Source: Mycobacterium sp. 1423905.2
GTDB taxonomy: Bacteria; Actinomycetota; Actinomycetes; Mycobacteriales; Mycobacteriaceae
Reading direction: 5' to 3'
Length of the DNA stretch: 64,000 nucleotides
Assembly (NCBI RefSeq): GCF_001673155.1
Contig: NZ_LZLE01000366.1
Location: 21,101 to 85,100, forward strand
The number at the start of each line of letters is the position of its first letter. Position 1 is the stretch's first letter. The notes beneath the pieces are model-generated. The model did no database searches. It saw only the letters and a list, made by a program, of their open reading frames with translations, and was not told the origin of the DNA. The position numbers and the translations under genes are program-made. This document shows, in pieces, positions 44,201-52,421 of this stretch.

Positions 44201-47200
44201 ATCGGGGACTGCGAAATGGCCTTGGACGACGCCCTGACCGCGGCCCGACGCGCGCGGGAGAACCGCCGGGTCAACGCGGTGTTGGCGGGCGCGCCGCTGG
44301 CTGCGCTGTGGGGACCCAACCCGGTTCCGCGCGCTGGCGGTCGGTGTCTTGACGTCGTTCGGCTGTTGCGGATCACCACCGACTCGCCTGCGGTCGAAGC
44401 CACCTCGACGCGGTGCCAGGCCGTGTTGGAGGCGTTGCGGGGCCGTGCGGGACCGGCCCGACGGATGATCGACTCCGCTCGACGCACAGTCACCGAACTC
44501 GGGCTGCGCCACGCCGTACTCGAGGTGGAGCAGTTCGCCGGCATCGTCGAACTCATCGTCGACGATCCGGCAGCGGCCGAGACGCGTTTGAGGTTGGCTT
44601 ACCACGGTTTCCGCCGCATGGGGCTGGACGCCGACACCGCCGAGACCGCCGCGCTGCTCGGACGGGCGTGTCTCATGCTCGAGCGAGACGCCGAAGCTGA
44701 CGAATTATGCGCCGAGAGTGAACGTCTCGCCGGCAACGCGCTCAAGGCGTCCATCGCCTGGCGCGTGCTTCGAGCGCATCTTTTGTCCCGCCGCGGCGAC
44801 CATACCCAGGCCCGCCGGGCCGCCGAGGCAGCCGTAACTTTGGCCGAACGCACCGACGCGTTGGTCGATCATGGCGACACCTGCCTGGCACTGGCAACGG
44901 TGCTGAAAGCGGCGGGTGACGTCACCGGAGCCCGAGCCGCCGCCGAGCGGGCGGTGAACCTGTACGAGCGCAAAGGTGCTGTAGCGCTTGCCGAAAAGGC
45001 GCGTCGCGTTGTCGGTGCCGAACCGCCGCCTATCTCTGCGCCCCGTGAAGCGGTGCCTGTCGAGCTGGACAACGCCTGCGTGCGAGCGGTCGAGCGTCTC
45101 GATGCTGCTGTCCATCGCTCGGCCTGGCGTGAGCTGGAGCTGGTGATTGCACCCAGCATCTCCGTGGAGAACCGTCGCAAGATAGTCGGTTTCCCCAACA
45201 CCGAATTCACTGCTCACGAGTACTCAAGCGAGGCGCGCCGTTATCACGCGGTCGGGCCGGTGCGCCACCAGCGGACGGTTGTCGCGGTGCGAGGTCAGAG
45301 AGTGGCGCTCACCGGATTGCAGCTAGGCACGGCAGATTCCAGCCCCGGCGCACCGCGGGACGAGGCTTATCAGTTGTTCGCGCTGGACGAGGACGGTCGA
45401 ATCGCGCGAGAGGTGTGGTTCGACGTCGAGGACCACGACGCCGCGATGGCCGAGCTGGAAACCACTTACTCCCGGCTGGAAGAAGTGCGTCATCGCGCGC
45501 CTCTCGAGAACGCCGCGAGTCGGGTTGATGGGCGGCTCAACGCGCTGGCTGCCGAGAAGCAATGGGACGAGTTCGGCGCTTTACTCTCGGTTGACATTCG
45601 GGTCGAGGACCAGCGACGCGGGTTCCAGAGTGCAAGCCAGGGCCGTGCCACGGTGCTCGCAGAGGGACGGGCAATAGCCGACCTCGGTGCCACGAGCGTG
45701 ACCGCACAGGTCCTCGCAATCCGCGGCGAGCGCCTGGCGCTTGCCCGTATCGTGTTCTGGGGCAGGGGCGAGAAGACCGAGGCATACCAAACGGAGATGC
45801 TCCGCATCGCCGAGGTCGACGCCGCCGACCGGCTTGTCGCCCACGTCGTTTTCGACGGCGACGATTTCGACGCCGCCATCAATGAACTCGATCTTCGATA
45901 TCTCGCCGGCGAGGCGGCACCGTATGCGGACACCTGGTCGGTCATAACGCAGGCCTACGCAGCGCTCAACCGGCACACGCTTGCCCCCACCACAAAGGAC
46001 TGGGTCAACATCGACCACCGGCGACTGGTCGCGCTCGACGAGGGTGGCTTGTCCGAATACCTTCGCGCCACGTGGGCGGACGCCCCGCAATCCCAGTTTT
46101 ATATCGAGTCCGTACATCGCCTAACCGACAACTCCGCACTCTTCACTCGGGTGGCGCATGAGGCATCGCAGGAGGGCTTCGACGCCGAATGGCGAGGCGT
46201 CGACATCCTGGTGGTAGAGGACGGTCTGATCAACCGCTGCGAACTTTTCGACGAAGCAGACCTCGACGCCGCGCTCGACCGCTTCGAAGAGCTGAGCGCG
46301 CGAACGCGCCGGCTGGAGAACGCGGCAAGCCGGGCGGCCGAGCGGTTGCAGGCATGCTTCGAGCGCTCTGATTGGGATGCGATCAGCAAGTTGCTGGCCG
46401 GCGACGTCGTCACCGACGATCGTCGGCAGGTGGTCAATTCCGGTGTGCGGCAAGGCAGAGGCGCCGTATTCACCGAAATCAAGACCATCACCGAGATCGG
46501 CGTCAAATGCATGACATCGGAGGTGATCGCCATCCGTGGGAGCCGCCTGGCGCTGAGTCGCACTCAAACCTGGGGGCGTGACAGGCGACCAGATGCTTTT
46601 CACAGCGATGTCATCGATGTCCTTGAAGTCAACGGCGAACAAGAGATCATGGCGCGGATCGTCTTCGACCTCGACGACATCGACGCCGCATTCGAGGAAC
46701 TCGAACGTCGGTACCTGGCCGGCGAGGCGGCGCCGTTCGCCCGTACCTGGTCGGCGATCGCCGAAACGTGCACCTCACTGAACCGGCGAGAACTTCCTGA
46801 GTCGGACTGGGTGAACATCGACCACCGGCGAGGTACCCCCTTCGCGTCCAGCCACCTGACCACTGTCCTGCGAGGGATTTGGGATGTCACACCAGAATTC
46901 CGCACTCACCACAAAGCAGTACACCGGCTGAGCGATGCCGGAGCGGTGGTCACCCACCACTCACATGGCGCAACGGGCGATGGCTCGATCGTCGAGTGGC
47001 GCATGATTCAGGTTCTGAGTGTCGCAGAGGACCAGATCACCCGCTGCGAGCTCTACGACGAAGCAGACCTCGATGCCGCATTGGCACGGTTCGACGAGCT
47101 GATCCAGCCCGTGCGGCGATTGGAAAACGCCACCACCCAAGCCATCGAACGCTTCCAGGCATGCTTTGAAGCCCGGGACTGGGACGCCATGGCTCAGCTT

Positions 47201-47923
47201 TTCACCGAGGACGTTGCAGCTGTTGACCACCGCGCGGTAATGCGCGCTGGAACACGACACGGTCGCGAAATCAACATCGGTGATTGGCGCACCGTCGCCG
47301 AGGTGGGCTTCACGAACGTTTCGTCGACGATGATCGCATTGCGCGGAGAGCGTCTAGCCCTCGGCCGTTACCTCATCTCGACCGACGAGCCCGAGGCCAG
47401 CCACAACGACGTCCTCGGCATTGTCGAAACGAACAGCGATAACCGGATCGTCGCGTGCGCCATGTTCGACGTAGCCGACATCGGCGCCGCCTTCGATGAA
47501 CTCGAACGCCGGTACCTCGACGGTGAGGCGGCGCCGTTCTCCAACACCTGGTCGGTCATCGCGGGGGCCTACGCCGCGCTCAACCGTCGCGAAATACCGC
47601 CTCTGACAGATGATTTCGAAAGTGTCGACCATCGAAGGGTGGCGGCATACGCGCCGGGTGAGCTGGTTGCATACGTTCGCGCCGGTTGGGAGCTCGACCA
47701 ACGCATCCGCACCTACGTCGAGAGCGTGCACCGGTTGACCGATCAGGGCGCAGTCCTGACCCATGCCGCATCCGGCAGCTCGCAGGACGGCTTCAGCGCC
47801 GAATGGCGCGGGGTCGACTTGTTGCTGGTACAAGGAGACAAAGGCAGGCGCTCGGAGGTCTTCGACGAGGCGGATCTGGATACGGCGCTCGCGCGATTCG
47901 AGCTCCTCACCTCAGGCGGCTAG
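41225..47923 (+). CDS. giant signalling protein: SARP/BTAD + class III cyclase + STAND ATPase + TPR + seven NTF2-like modules
   Basis: A 2,232-residue single ORF. Residues about 9-95 form an OmpR/SARP-type winged helix and about 100-250 a BTAD helical domain. About 262-425 is a class III nucleotidyl cyclase with metal aspartates in FVLTDIEGST and TRGEGDATF, the lysine of LIKTRGEGD, and the Asn/Arg of AVNRAARL, so it looks active. About 460-800 is a STAND-type ATPase (Walker A GEPGVGKT near 490, Walker B VVLILDDLHWA near 605). A TPR-like helical region runs to about 1265. The rest is seven NTF2/SnoaL-like modules starting near 1279, 1427, 1567, 1697, 1838, 1964 and 2105. No membrane segment is seen. 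It probably links ligand sensing to cAMP production and DNA binding. ATG 41225 is used; GTG 41234 is an alternative. Confidence 0.9.
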   Translation: MGHVSTLQSVELGVLGPLQVRLGGAPVTIPGAKARAILTMLGLYNGSVVSADTLIKLLWDDEPPRTAEKALQTHISSLRRTLGDGFILTQGVGWTVAATEVDASRYRRAARQGRDAAAAGDTGEAVTRFEEALTLWRGTPELPDGPRGTSEKTRWIEGHAALVEDRADALLATGRAAEVIGDLEAAVAESPLRERRWGQLMLALYRAGRQGDALGAYQRARSLLADELGVDPGPKLRQLEAAIVAQDPSLELPMTQHVSAVTRAVTFVLTDIEGSTAAWEAQADAMAVALARHDELVEQVVTSRGGRLIKTRGEGDATFSVFERPSAAAAAAIELQDAISHEPWPLREPMRVRIAVHTGEVELRDGDYFGRAVNRAARLRSVAAGGQILCSGATAELVIDSLPDDVVLTDLGMRQLRNLARPEHVFELRLRVDDDRPAATATDAPIQRPDLPAVLAGPGPFVGRGRELERLASAYQTVLAGGTNAVLIAGEPGVGKTRLAGEWSRHAYDHGALIIYGRCDEDLGAPYQPFAEALRALVPCLGASRLRALRGVEALLALVPGLTEVLPDLSAPPRADPDTERYALFDAVVALLRLASASAPVVLILDDLHWAAKPTLLLLRHLLRFGEHAHVQIVGTYRSTDLDRSHPLAAMLADLHRDGTATRLNLGGLDEQDVTAYVAEAGYDDEELARALSSVTGGNPFFLIEALRHVDESGGVWDQSTLPQGVREAVSRRLSRLPIETNKALAAAAVVGSRFAVDLVERVVGNDLIDAFDEACQAGIVVEEPGGNYRFNHAIVRQSLLAELASVRRMRLHQRIATTLEAQHEGDDDDLLAELAHHYFECAWAGNAAKAVFYCKRAGDQAMARLAYEGAADLYDHALHALEEVDDELPDRDDQTAELLVARCEALLAAGDVTSAQGAVRQLRSTTVDSARLAAWSACFAGQLSILAHPERLDEVEAELSAAARKFAEFDDAAGEAKAHTVRATCLARLGRIGDCEMALDDALTAARRARENRRVNAVLAGAPLAALWGPNPVPRAGGRCLDVVRLLRITTDSPAVEATSTRCQAVLEALRGRAGPARRMIDSARRTVTELGLRHAVLEVEQFAGIVELIVDDPAAAETRLRLAYHGFRRMGLDADTAETAALLGRACLMLERDAEADELCAESERLAGNALKASIAWRVLRAHLLSRRGDHTQARRAAEAAVTLAERTDALVDHGDTCLALATVLKAAGDVTGARAAAERAVNLYERKGAVALAEKARRVVGAEPPPISAPREAVPVELDNACVRAVERLDAAVHRSAWRELELVIAPSISVENRRKIVGFPNTEFTAHEYSSEARRYHAVGPVRHQRTVVAVRGQRVALTGLQLGTADSSPGAPRDEAYQLFALDEDGRIAREVWFDVEDHDAAMAELETTYSRLEEVRHRAPLENAASRVDGRLNALAAEKQWDEFGALLSVDIRVEDQRRGFQSASQGRATVLAEGRAIADLGATSVTAQVLAIRGERLALARIVFWGRGEKTEAYQTEMLRIAEVDAADRLVAHVVFDGDDFDAAINELDLRYLAGEAAPYADTWSVITQAYAALNRHTLAPTTKDWVNIDHRRLVALDEGGLSEYLRATWADAPQSQFYIESVHRLTDNSALFTRVAHEASQEGFDAEWRGVDILVVEDGLINRCELFDEADLDAALDRFEELSARTRRLENAASRAAERLQACFERSDWDAISKLLAGDVVTDDRRQVVNSGVRQGRGAVFTEIKTITEIGVKCMTSEVIAIRGSRLALSRTQTWGRDRRPDAFHSDVIDVLEVNGEQEIMARIVFDLDDIDAAFEELERRYLAGEAAPFARTWSAIAETCTSLNRRELPESDWVNIDHRRGTPFASSHLTTVLRGIWDVTPEFRTHHKAVHRLSDAGAVVTHHSHGATGDGSIVEWRMIQVLSVAEDQITRCELYDEADLDAALARFDELIQPVRRLENATTQAIERFQACFEARDWDAMAQLFTEDVAAVDHRAVMRAGTRHGREINIGDWRTVAEVGFTNVSSTMIALRGERLALGRYLISTDEPEASHNDVLGIVETNSDNRIVACAMFDVADIGAAFDELERRYLDGEAAPFSNTWSVIAGAYAALNRREIPPLTDDFESVDHRRVAAYAPGELVAYVRAGWELDQRIRTYVESVHRLTDQGAVLTHAASGSSQDGFSAEWRGVDLLLVQGDKGRRSEVFDEADLDTALARFELLTSGG

Positions 47924-47932
47924 CGCACACCG

Positions 47933-48193
47933 TTATCGTCGCGCCATCGGCGCAGACATGCCGGCCCAGGCCGAGTGGCTGTTGTGCAGACCCCGGCTTA
48001 TCTCGTCGCCGACCCCTGGGCCCGTGACCGGAGCCGTCTGCTCGCACGTGCAAGTAAGGCCACCGAACAGATTGCCGTTGACGTCGACTGCGTCGGGTTC
48101 GGCACCGGCCGGGGCTGCTGCGCCGACGCCGACGGCCAACACGGCAGCGCCGATGAGAAAATTCCTGGCCACTTCCCGCGTCGCGATCGACAT
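47933..48193 (-). CDS. small secreted hypothetical protein
   Basis: An 86-residue protein with a Sec-type signal peptide: charged start MSIATREVARN, hydrophobic core FLIGAAVLAVGVGAAA, and a likely cleavage at AGA-EPD. The mature part of about 55 residues has a C-x-C pair in GGLTCTCEQ. GGAGGA lies eight bases before ATG 48193; a further ATG at 48211 adds six residues. Codon composition fits coding DNA. It resembles the many small mycobacterial secreted proteins without a known role. Confidence 0.68.
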   Translation of the reverse strand: MSIATREVARNFLIGAAVLAVGVGAAAPAGAEPDAVDVNGNLFGGLTCTCEQTAPVTGPGVGDEISRGLHNSHSAWAGMSAPMARR

Positions 48194-48354
48194 CCGGATC
48201 CTCCGGTTCAAAGTTCGTTGGTGTGAGGCGGGGCAGAGACCGCAGCCAATGCGCCGCTGCTACCAGGAGCTACGCGCGACGGTATTTCCGGGTTCGCCGC
48301 CGAACAAGCGAACTGCGCACACGCATGGAAAACCCATACGTTCGCGGTGTCGTC

Positions 48355-49719
48355 TCAGCTCGGCGCGATCAGCGCGAACGCCTGTCTGGCGACCTGCAAC
48401 ATCCAGCCGGTAACCCTCGGCCCGTGATCACGCGGCCAATTCAACTGGAAGCTGACCACCCACGGCTGACCGGTCTTGTCGACCGCATACCAACTGAAAG
48501 TCAGATCGCCCGGTAGCCCGCCGGCTTTCGCGCCGATGTACGGCCAGACGCCGCGATCAAGCTGGATACCCGCGACCGCCGACAGGATCTGTTTGACCGG
48601 TGCGGCAGCGCCGACAGAGTCGGCCTGCAGTGCCAGGTGCACCCGGCAGACGTCCTGCGCGCTGCCATACCATTCCGCCCCGAACATCGACGCGGGAGTA
48701 TGGGCCCGGGTCGGATCAGGCCGGTACGGCGTCGAATTGGCCTGCTGCAGCAACTGGGCGCGTTGTTGTTGGGACGCGTTCTTCCACTGCTCGCGCAGAT
48801 CCGGCTGACCCCAACCCACCGAAAACAGCTCGTACATGGTCGGAAACGGCGTCATGCTGGCCGGGTCGTGATGCCCGGCGGTGACCAGAGCGTCTTCGAT
48901 GGCATGCGTACCCATCCGCTCGATGAGCAAGTCGGTAGCCATGTTGTCGCTGGTGGCGATCATCTTCTCGGCGGCGGTGCGCACCGAAACATGCGCGCCT
49001 GGCGACAGTTCCAGACCCGACGAGCCGACGGCCTTGCTCTTCTCGGTTACGGTCAACTGGTCATCCCAAGAAACCGTCCCGTTCTTCAACGCGCCGGCCA
49101 GCGCGTGCAGCACGTACAACTTGAAAATCGATGCCAATGGCAGAGATTCGTTGGTGTTGGTGCCGGCCACCTTGTCGCACTGACCGTGGTCGACCTTGGC
49201 GACCTGATACGAATACCGGGCACCGGTGCGGCCCAGGATGGCGTCGACATCGGCCCACGACTTGACCGACGGCGATTGGGTCTCGAGGCCGAACCGGTCC
49301 ACCCATCCGTCGTCGTCGGTGTGTAGCCGGATGTCTTGGTGGGCGCCGTAGGAGGAGACGAGATGCAAGGTGGCGACGCTGGCTCCGATATCGACGCCCT
49401 GCAGCGCGAAGGGCCGGTCCCACCACAGCTCTTCCATGGTGTGCTCGACGGCCTCCACCTTGTCGGGCGCGGCCAGGGTACGCACACCGACTTCGCCGAT
49501 CGGCCAATCCGAATTCAGCATGTCCAAGGTCTGCTGAGCCCGCAGACCGGGCGGCGTGACCATGTCGATGCGGCGCCCGGTATTCGCCGCGTTCGCCGAC
49601 GGGGTGGGCGACGACGTGCAACCAGAAGCCAGCGTGACCACGACCGCGGCGGCGGCGCTTATGGCCCAGGCACCGCGCCGCCCCACGCACCGGCTATGCA
49701 GTCTTGCCTGCCCCGGCAA
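48355..49719 (-). CDS. lpqF: lipoprotein with class A beta-lactamase-like serine hydrolase fold
   Basis: Predicted lipoprotein: arginine-rich start, hydrophobic core, and lipobox LASGC. The C-terminal domain looks like a penicillin-interacting serine hydrolase: S-x-x-K in LASIFKLYVL, S-D-N in ATSDNMATD, and a K-A-G in place of K-T-G (GAKAGGLPG). An N-terminal DUF/NTF2-like domain precedes it. TTG 49719, inside the end of mhuD, gives 454 residues, near the M. tuberculosis LpqF length; GTG 49686 just after the mhuD stop is an alternative. Substrate unknown, presumably cell-wall material. Confidence 0.88.
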   Translation of the reverse strand: MPGQARLHSRCVGRRGAWAISAAAAVVVTLASGCTSSPTPSANAANTGRRIDMVTPPGLRAQQTLDMLNSDWPIGEVGVRTLAAPDKVEAVEHTMEELWWDRPFALQGVDIGASVATLHLVSSYGAHQDIRLHTDDDGWVDRFGLETQSPSVKSWADVDAILGRTGARYSYQVAKVDHGQCDKVAGTNTNESLPLASIFKLYVLHALAGALKNGTVSWDDQLTVTEKSKAVGSSGLELSPGAHVSVRTAAEKMIATSDNMATDLLIERMGTHAIEDALVTAGHHDPASMTPFPTMYELFSVGWGQPDLREQWKNASQQQRAQLLQQANSTPYRPDPTRAHTPASMFGAEWYGSAQDVCRVHLALQADSVGAAAPVKQILSAVAGIQLDRGVWPYIGAKAGGLPGDLTFSWYAVDKTGQPWVVSFQLNWPRDHGPRVTGWMLQVARQAFALIAPS

Positions 49720-50011
49720 CGTCGAGCACAACCTCGAATTCCAGCAGGGACGCACCCGTCGCCACGGGATTGGCTTTATGTCCGGCGTGCGCGTGAATGG
49801 CGGGCCCATTCGCCCAGGCCTGAAAAGCTTCTTCGGACTCCCATTGCGTCACCACGAAGTAGCGGTCTTCACCCTTGACCGGACGCAGCAGTTGGAAGCC
49901 GAGAAAACCCGGGGAATTCTCCACCGCGTGGGCCCGGTGTGCGAAACGCTTTTCCAGCTCGGGGCCAGCGTCGGCGGGCACCTCGATTGCGTTGATTTTC
50001 ACCACTGGCAT
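49694..50011 (-). CDS. mhuD: heme-degrading monooxygenase (mycobilin-producing)
   Basis: IsdG-family enzyme that breaks heme to mycobilin and releases iron without carbon monoxide. The 105-residue protein keeps all three key residues of the M. tuberculosis enzyme: Asn7 (MPVVKIN), Trp66 (AFQAWANG) and heme-ligand His75 (IHAHAGH). It starts at ATG 50011, seven bases after a TAGCCT hexamer, and is followed by lpqF on the same strand. Divergent from a hydrolase gene by 24 bases. Confidence 0.96.
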   Translation of the reverse strand: MPVVKINAIEVPADAGPELEKRFAHRAHAVENSPGFLGFQLLRPVKGEDRYFVVTQWESEEAFQAWANGPAIHAHAGHKANPVATGASLLEFEVVLDVAGAGKTA

Positions 50012-50018
50012 GCCGACT

Positions 50019-50028
50019 AGGCTACCGT
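50019..50028. promoter_or_regulatory. overlapping divergent -10 elements of mhuD and the hydrolase gene
   Basis: AGGCTACCGT contains TAGCCT on the minus strand (50024-50019) and TACCGT on the plus strand (50023-50028), sharing two bases. Each hexamer is exactly seven bases from the ATG it would serve (50011 and 50036). Both mRNAs would be leaderless. Confidence 0.5.
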
Positions 50029-50035
50029 GCCGGGC

Positions 50036-50791
50036 ATGTCCGGCGATCTGCTGACCCATCGCGGCGGACGCGGCGAGCCGGTGGTCCTCGTGCACGGGTT
50101 GATGGGGCGGGGCAGTACCTGGTCGCGGCAACTGCCCTGGCTGACCGAATTGGGCAGCATCTTCACCTACGACGCTCCCTGGCATCGGGGACGTGACGTC
50201 GCGGACCCGCATCCGATCAGCACCGAACGCTTCGTCGCCGACCTCGCCGAGGCCGTGAGCGCGTTGGGGACGCCGGTCACATTGGTGGGGCATTCAATGG
50301 GGGCCCTGCACTCGTGGTGTTTGGCCGCCCAGCGTCCGGCGTTGGTGACCGCACTGGTAGTCGAGGATATGGCGCCGGATTTCCGCGGTCGTACCACCGG
50401 ACCGTGGGAGCCGTGGCTGCATGCCCTACCCGTCGAATTCAGTTCGGCGGAACAGGTTCTCGCGGAGTTCGGACCGGTGGCGGGCCAATACTTCCTGGAA
50501 GCGTTCGACCGGACCGATACCGGCTGGCGGCTGCACGGCCACACGTCACGATGGATCGAGATTGCCGCGCAGTGGGGTACCCGTGATTACTGGACGCAGT
50601 GGCGCCAGGTGCAGGCACCGGTATTGCTAATCGAGGCCGGCAACTCGGTGACGCCGCCCGGGCAGATGCGGCAGATGGCCGAAAGCGATTGCGTGCGTGA
50701 CTATCTGCTGGTTCCCGAGGCCGGCCACCTGGTGCACGACGAAGCGCCCGAGGCGTATCGGCGCGCCGTCGAGGCGTTCCTCAAGGCCTGA
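50036..50791 (+). CDS. alpha/beta-hydrolase (Rv3591c-like)
   Basis: A 251-residue hydrolase. The oxyanion segment VVLVHGLMG, nucleophile elbow VGHSMGALH and catalytic histidine in EAGHLVHDE are clear; the acid is probably in LIEAGNSVT, where the usual Asp is not obvious. No signal peptide. Substrate unknown. ATG 50036 fits the leaderless promoter; GTG 50027 adds three residues but would overlap the -10. It ends five bases from mutY; PE_PGRS58, which I recall at this place in M. tuberculosis, is absent. Confidence 0.88.
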   Translation: MSGDLLTHRGGRGEPVVLVHGLMGRGSTWSRQLPWLTELGSIFTYDAPWHRGRDVADPHPISTERFVADLAEAVSALGTPVTLVGHSMGALHSWCLAAQRPALVTALVVEDMAPDFRGRTTGPWEPWLHALPVEFSSAEQVLAEFGPVAGQYFLEAFDRTDTGWRLHGHTSRWIEIAAQWGTRDYWTQWRQVQAPVLLIEAGNSVTPPGQMRQMAESDCVRDYLLVPEAGHLVHDEAPEAYRRAVEAFLKA

Positions 50792-50796
50792 TGTGT

Positions 50797-51708
50797 CTAA
50801 TCTTCGCCCGCCAGCGCGAAACGGCCGTCCGCTGTTTGGGTGACCAACCCGTCGGCCAGCAGCGAGTACAGCGCTCGGTCGCGCTGCGCGGTGTCGGTCA
50901 GCCAGGCAACATCGAGTTCGGCGCGGGTGACCGCGCAATTTTTGGCGCGCAACACGTCCAGCAATCGACCACGAACCTGGCGATCGGTACCCGCGTAGCG
51001 CTGAACTCGCCGCGGCGGACCCGAGGCAGGAGGAGAACCGGCCGTGTGCCACGCGCACTCGGCCAGCGGGCACAAGCCGCAACGCGGGGTGCGTGCGGTA
51101 CAGACGATGGCGCCCAATTCCATCAAAGCCACCGAAAAGACCGGCGCCGCATCACCTTCGGGTAACAACGCCGCGACGTCGGCGTGGTCGCGGGTCGCCG
51201 ATGGCGAGCCGGCGTCGGCTCGGCCGTGGATCGCCCGGGCAACCACCCGGCGCACGTTGGTGTCGACCACCGGCACCCGCTGACGGTAAGCGAAACAGGC
51301 CACCGCCCGGGCGGTGTAGCTGCCGACTCCGGGCAGGGTCAGCAACACATCGACGTCGTCGGGCACCTGGTCACCGTGGTCGCGGGCGATGACTGTGGCG
51401 CACTCATGCAACCGCTTGGCCCGTCTCGGATAACCGAGCTTTCCCCAGGCGCGGAGCACGTCTGCCGCAGTGGCCGCGGCGGTCGCCGACGGGGTAGGCC
51501 AGCGTTGCACCCAGTCCGACCAGATCGGCAGCACCCGCGACACCGGTGTTTGTTGCAGCATGAATTCGCTGACCAGGATTTGCCACGCGCTGACCCCCGG
51601 CGCCCGCCAGGGCAGGTCGCGACTGGATTCCTCATACCAGGCAAGAAGATTGGTGACTGGTATGTTCCCTGAGCCCATCACCGGCCGGTCCGGCACAATG
51701 TGTGCCAT
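50797..51708 (-). CDS. mutY: A/G-specific adenine glycosylase
   Basis: Base-excision repair enzyme that removes adenine opposite 8-oxoguanine. The catalytic Glu is in SEFMLQQTPV, the helix-hairpin-helix in LPGVGSYTARAV, and the catalytic Asp in VVDTNVRRVV. The iron-sulfur cysteines are in CTARTPRCGLCPLAEC. The C-terminal NUDIX-like recognition domain of E. coli MutY is reduced to a short region. ATG 51708 gives 303 residues and fits recalled M. tuberculosis homology (MAHIVPD); this start overlaps the canB start. ATG 51678 is an alternative. Confidence 0.94.
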   Translation of the reverse strand: MAHIVPDRPVMGSGNIPVTNLLAWYEESSRDLPWRAPGVSAWQILVSEFMLQQTPVSRVLPIWSDWVQRWPTPSATAAATAADVLRAWGKLGYPRRAKRLHECATVIARDHGDQVPDDVDVLLTLPGVGSYTARAVACFAYRQRVPVVDTNVRRVVARAIHGRADAGSPSATRDHADVAALLPEGDAAPVFSVALMELGAIVCTARTPRCGLCPLAECAWHTAGSPPASGPPRRVQRYAGTDRQVRGRLLDVLRAKNCAVTRAELDVAWLTDTAQRDRALYSLLADGLVTQTADGRFALAGED

Positions 51709-52330
51709 GCCCAACACGACTCCGGCCACCGCATGGAAAGCACTCAACGAGGGTAACGAGCGATTCGTCGCCGGCAAGCCCGAGCATCCCGATCAGGACG
51801 TCGACCGCAGGAAGAGTCTCACCTCAGGTCAGCAACCGATCGCGGCGGTGTTCGGCTGTTCGGACAGCCGGGTGCCCGCTGAACTTGTTTTCGACCAGGG
51901 ACTCGGTGACATCTTCGTGGTTCGCACCGCCGGGCAGGCGATCGATGCCGCCGTGCTGGGCTCACTTGAGTACGCGGTCGCGGTCCTCAACGTGCCTCTG
52001 CTGGTGGTGCTGGGTCACCGCAGTTGCGGTGCCGTCAAGGCTACGGTCGGAGCGGTCCAGGAGGGTTCGGTGCCCGCCGGTTTCATCCGCGATGTCGTCG
52101 AACGGGTGGCACCGTCCATCTTGGTGGGGCGAAAAGACGGTTTGAGCAGTCCCGAGGAATTCGAGGACCGCCACGTCAGCGAGACGGTGGCACAGCTGGT
52201 GGCGCGTTCGGCGATCATCGCCGAGCGGGTGGAGCAGGGCACGTTGGGGATCGTCGGGGCGATCTACCACCTGTCTGACGGGCGCGCGGCACCCGTCGAG
52301 CGGGCCGGCAAAGTCGCCGAAACGGTCTGA
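51707..52330 (+). CDS. canB: beta-class carbonic anhydrase
   Basis: Zinc enzyme interconverting CO2 and bicarbonate; 207 residues. Zinc ligands and the Asp-Arg dyad are in FGCSDSRVPAE, and the second pair in LGHRSCGAVKA. In M. tuberculosis CanB (Rv3588c) is a functional carbonic anhydrase and inhibitor target. ATG 51707 lies seven bases after CACAAT, so a leaderless mRNA is likely. Divergent from mutY. Confidence 0.96.
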   Translation: MPNTTPATAWKALNEGNERFVAGKPEHPDQDVDRRKSLTSGQQPIAAVFGCSDSRVPAELVFDQGLGDIFVVRTAGQAIDAAVLGSLEYAVAVLNVPLLVVLGHRSCGAVKATVGAVQEGSVPAGFIRDVVERVAPSILVGRKDGLSSPEEFEDRHVSETVAQLVARSAIIAERVEQGTLGIVGAIYHLSDGRAAPVERAGKVAETV

Positions 52331-52421
52331 CTTCCGCCATCCCTTTACACGGCGGTTGGCCAGCTAACTGCGCGACACGCCGAGCCAGGTCAGCCCAACG
52401 GGCCTGACCTGGCCCTACGGT

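Noticed and set aside
45060..47920. Repeated DNA of the giant gene considered as a tandem-repeat or CRISPR-like array
   Set aside because: The repetition is at protein level with a period of hundreds of bases and strong divergence; there are no short identical repeats with unique spacers.
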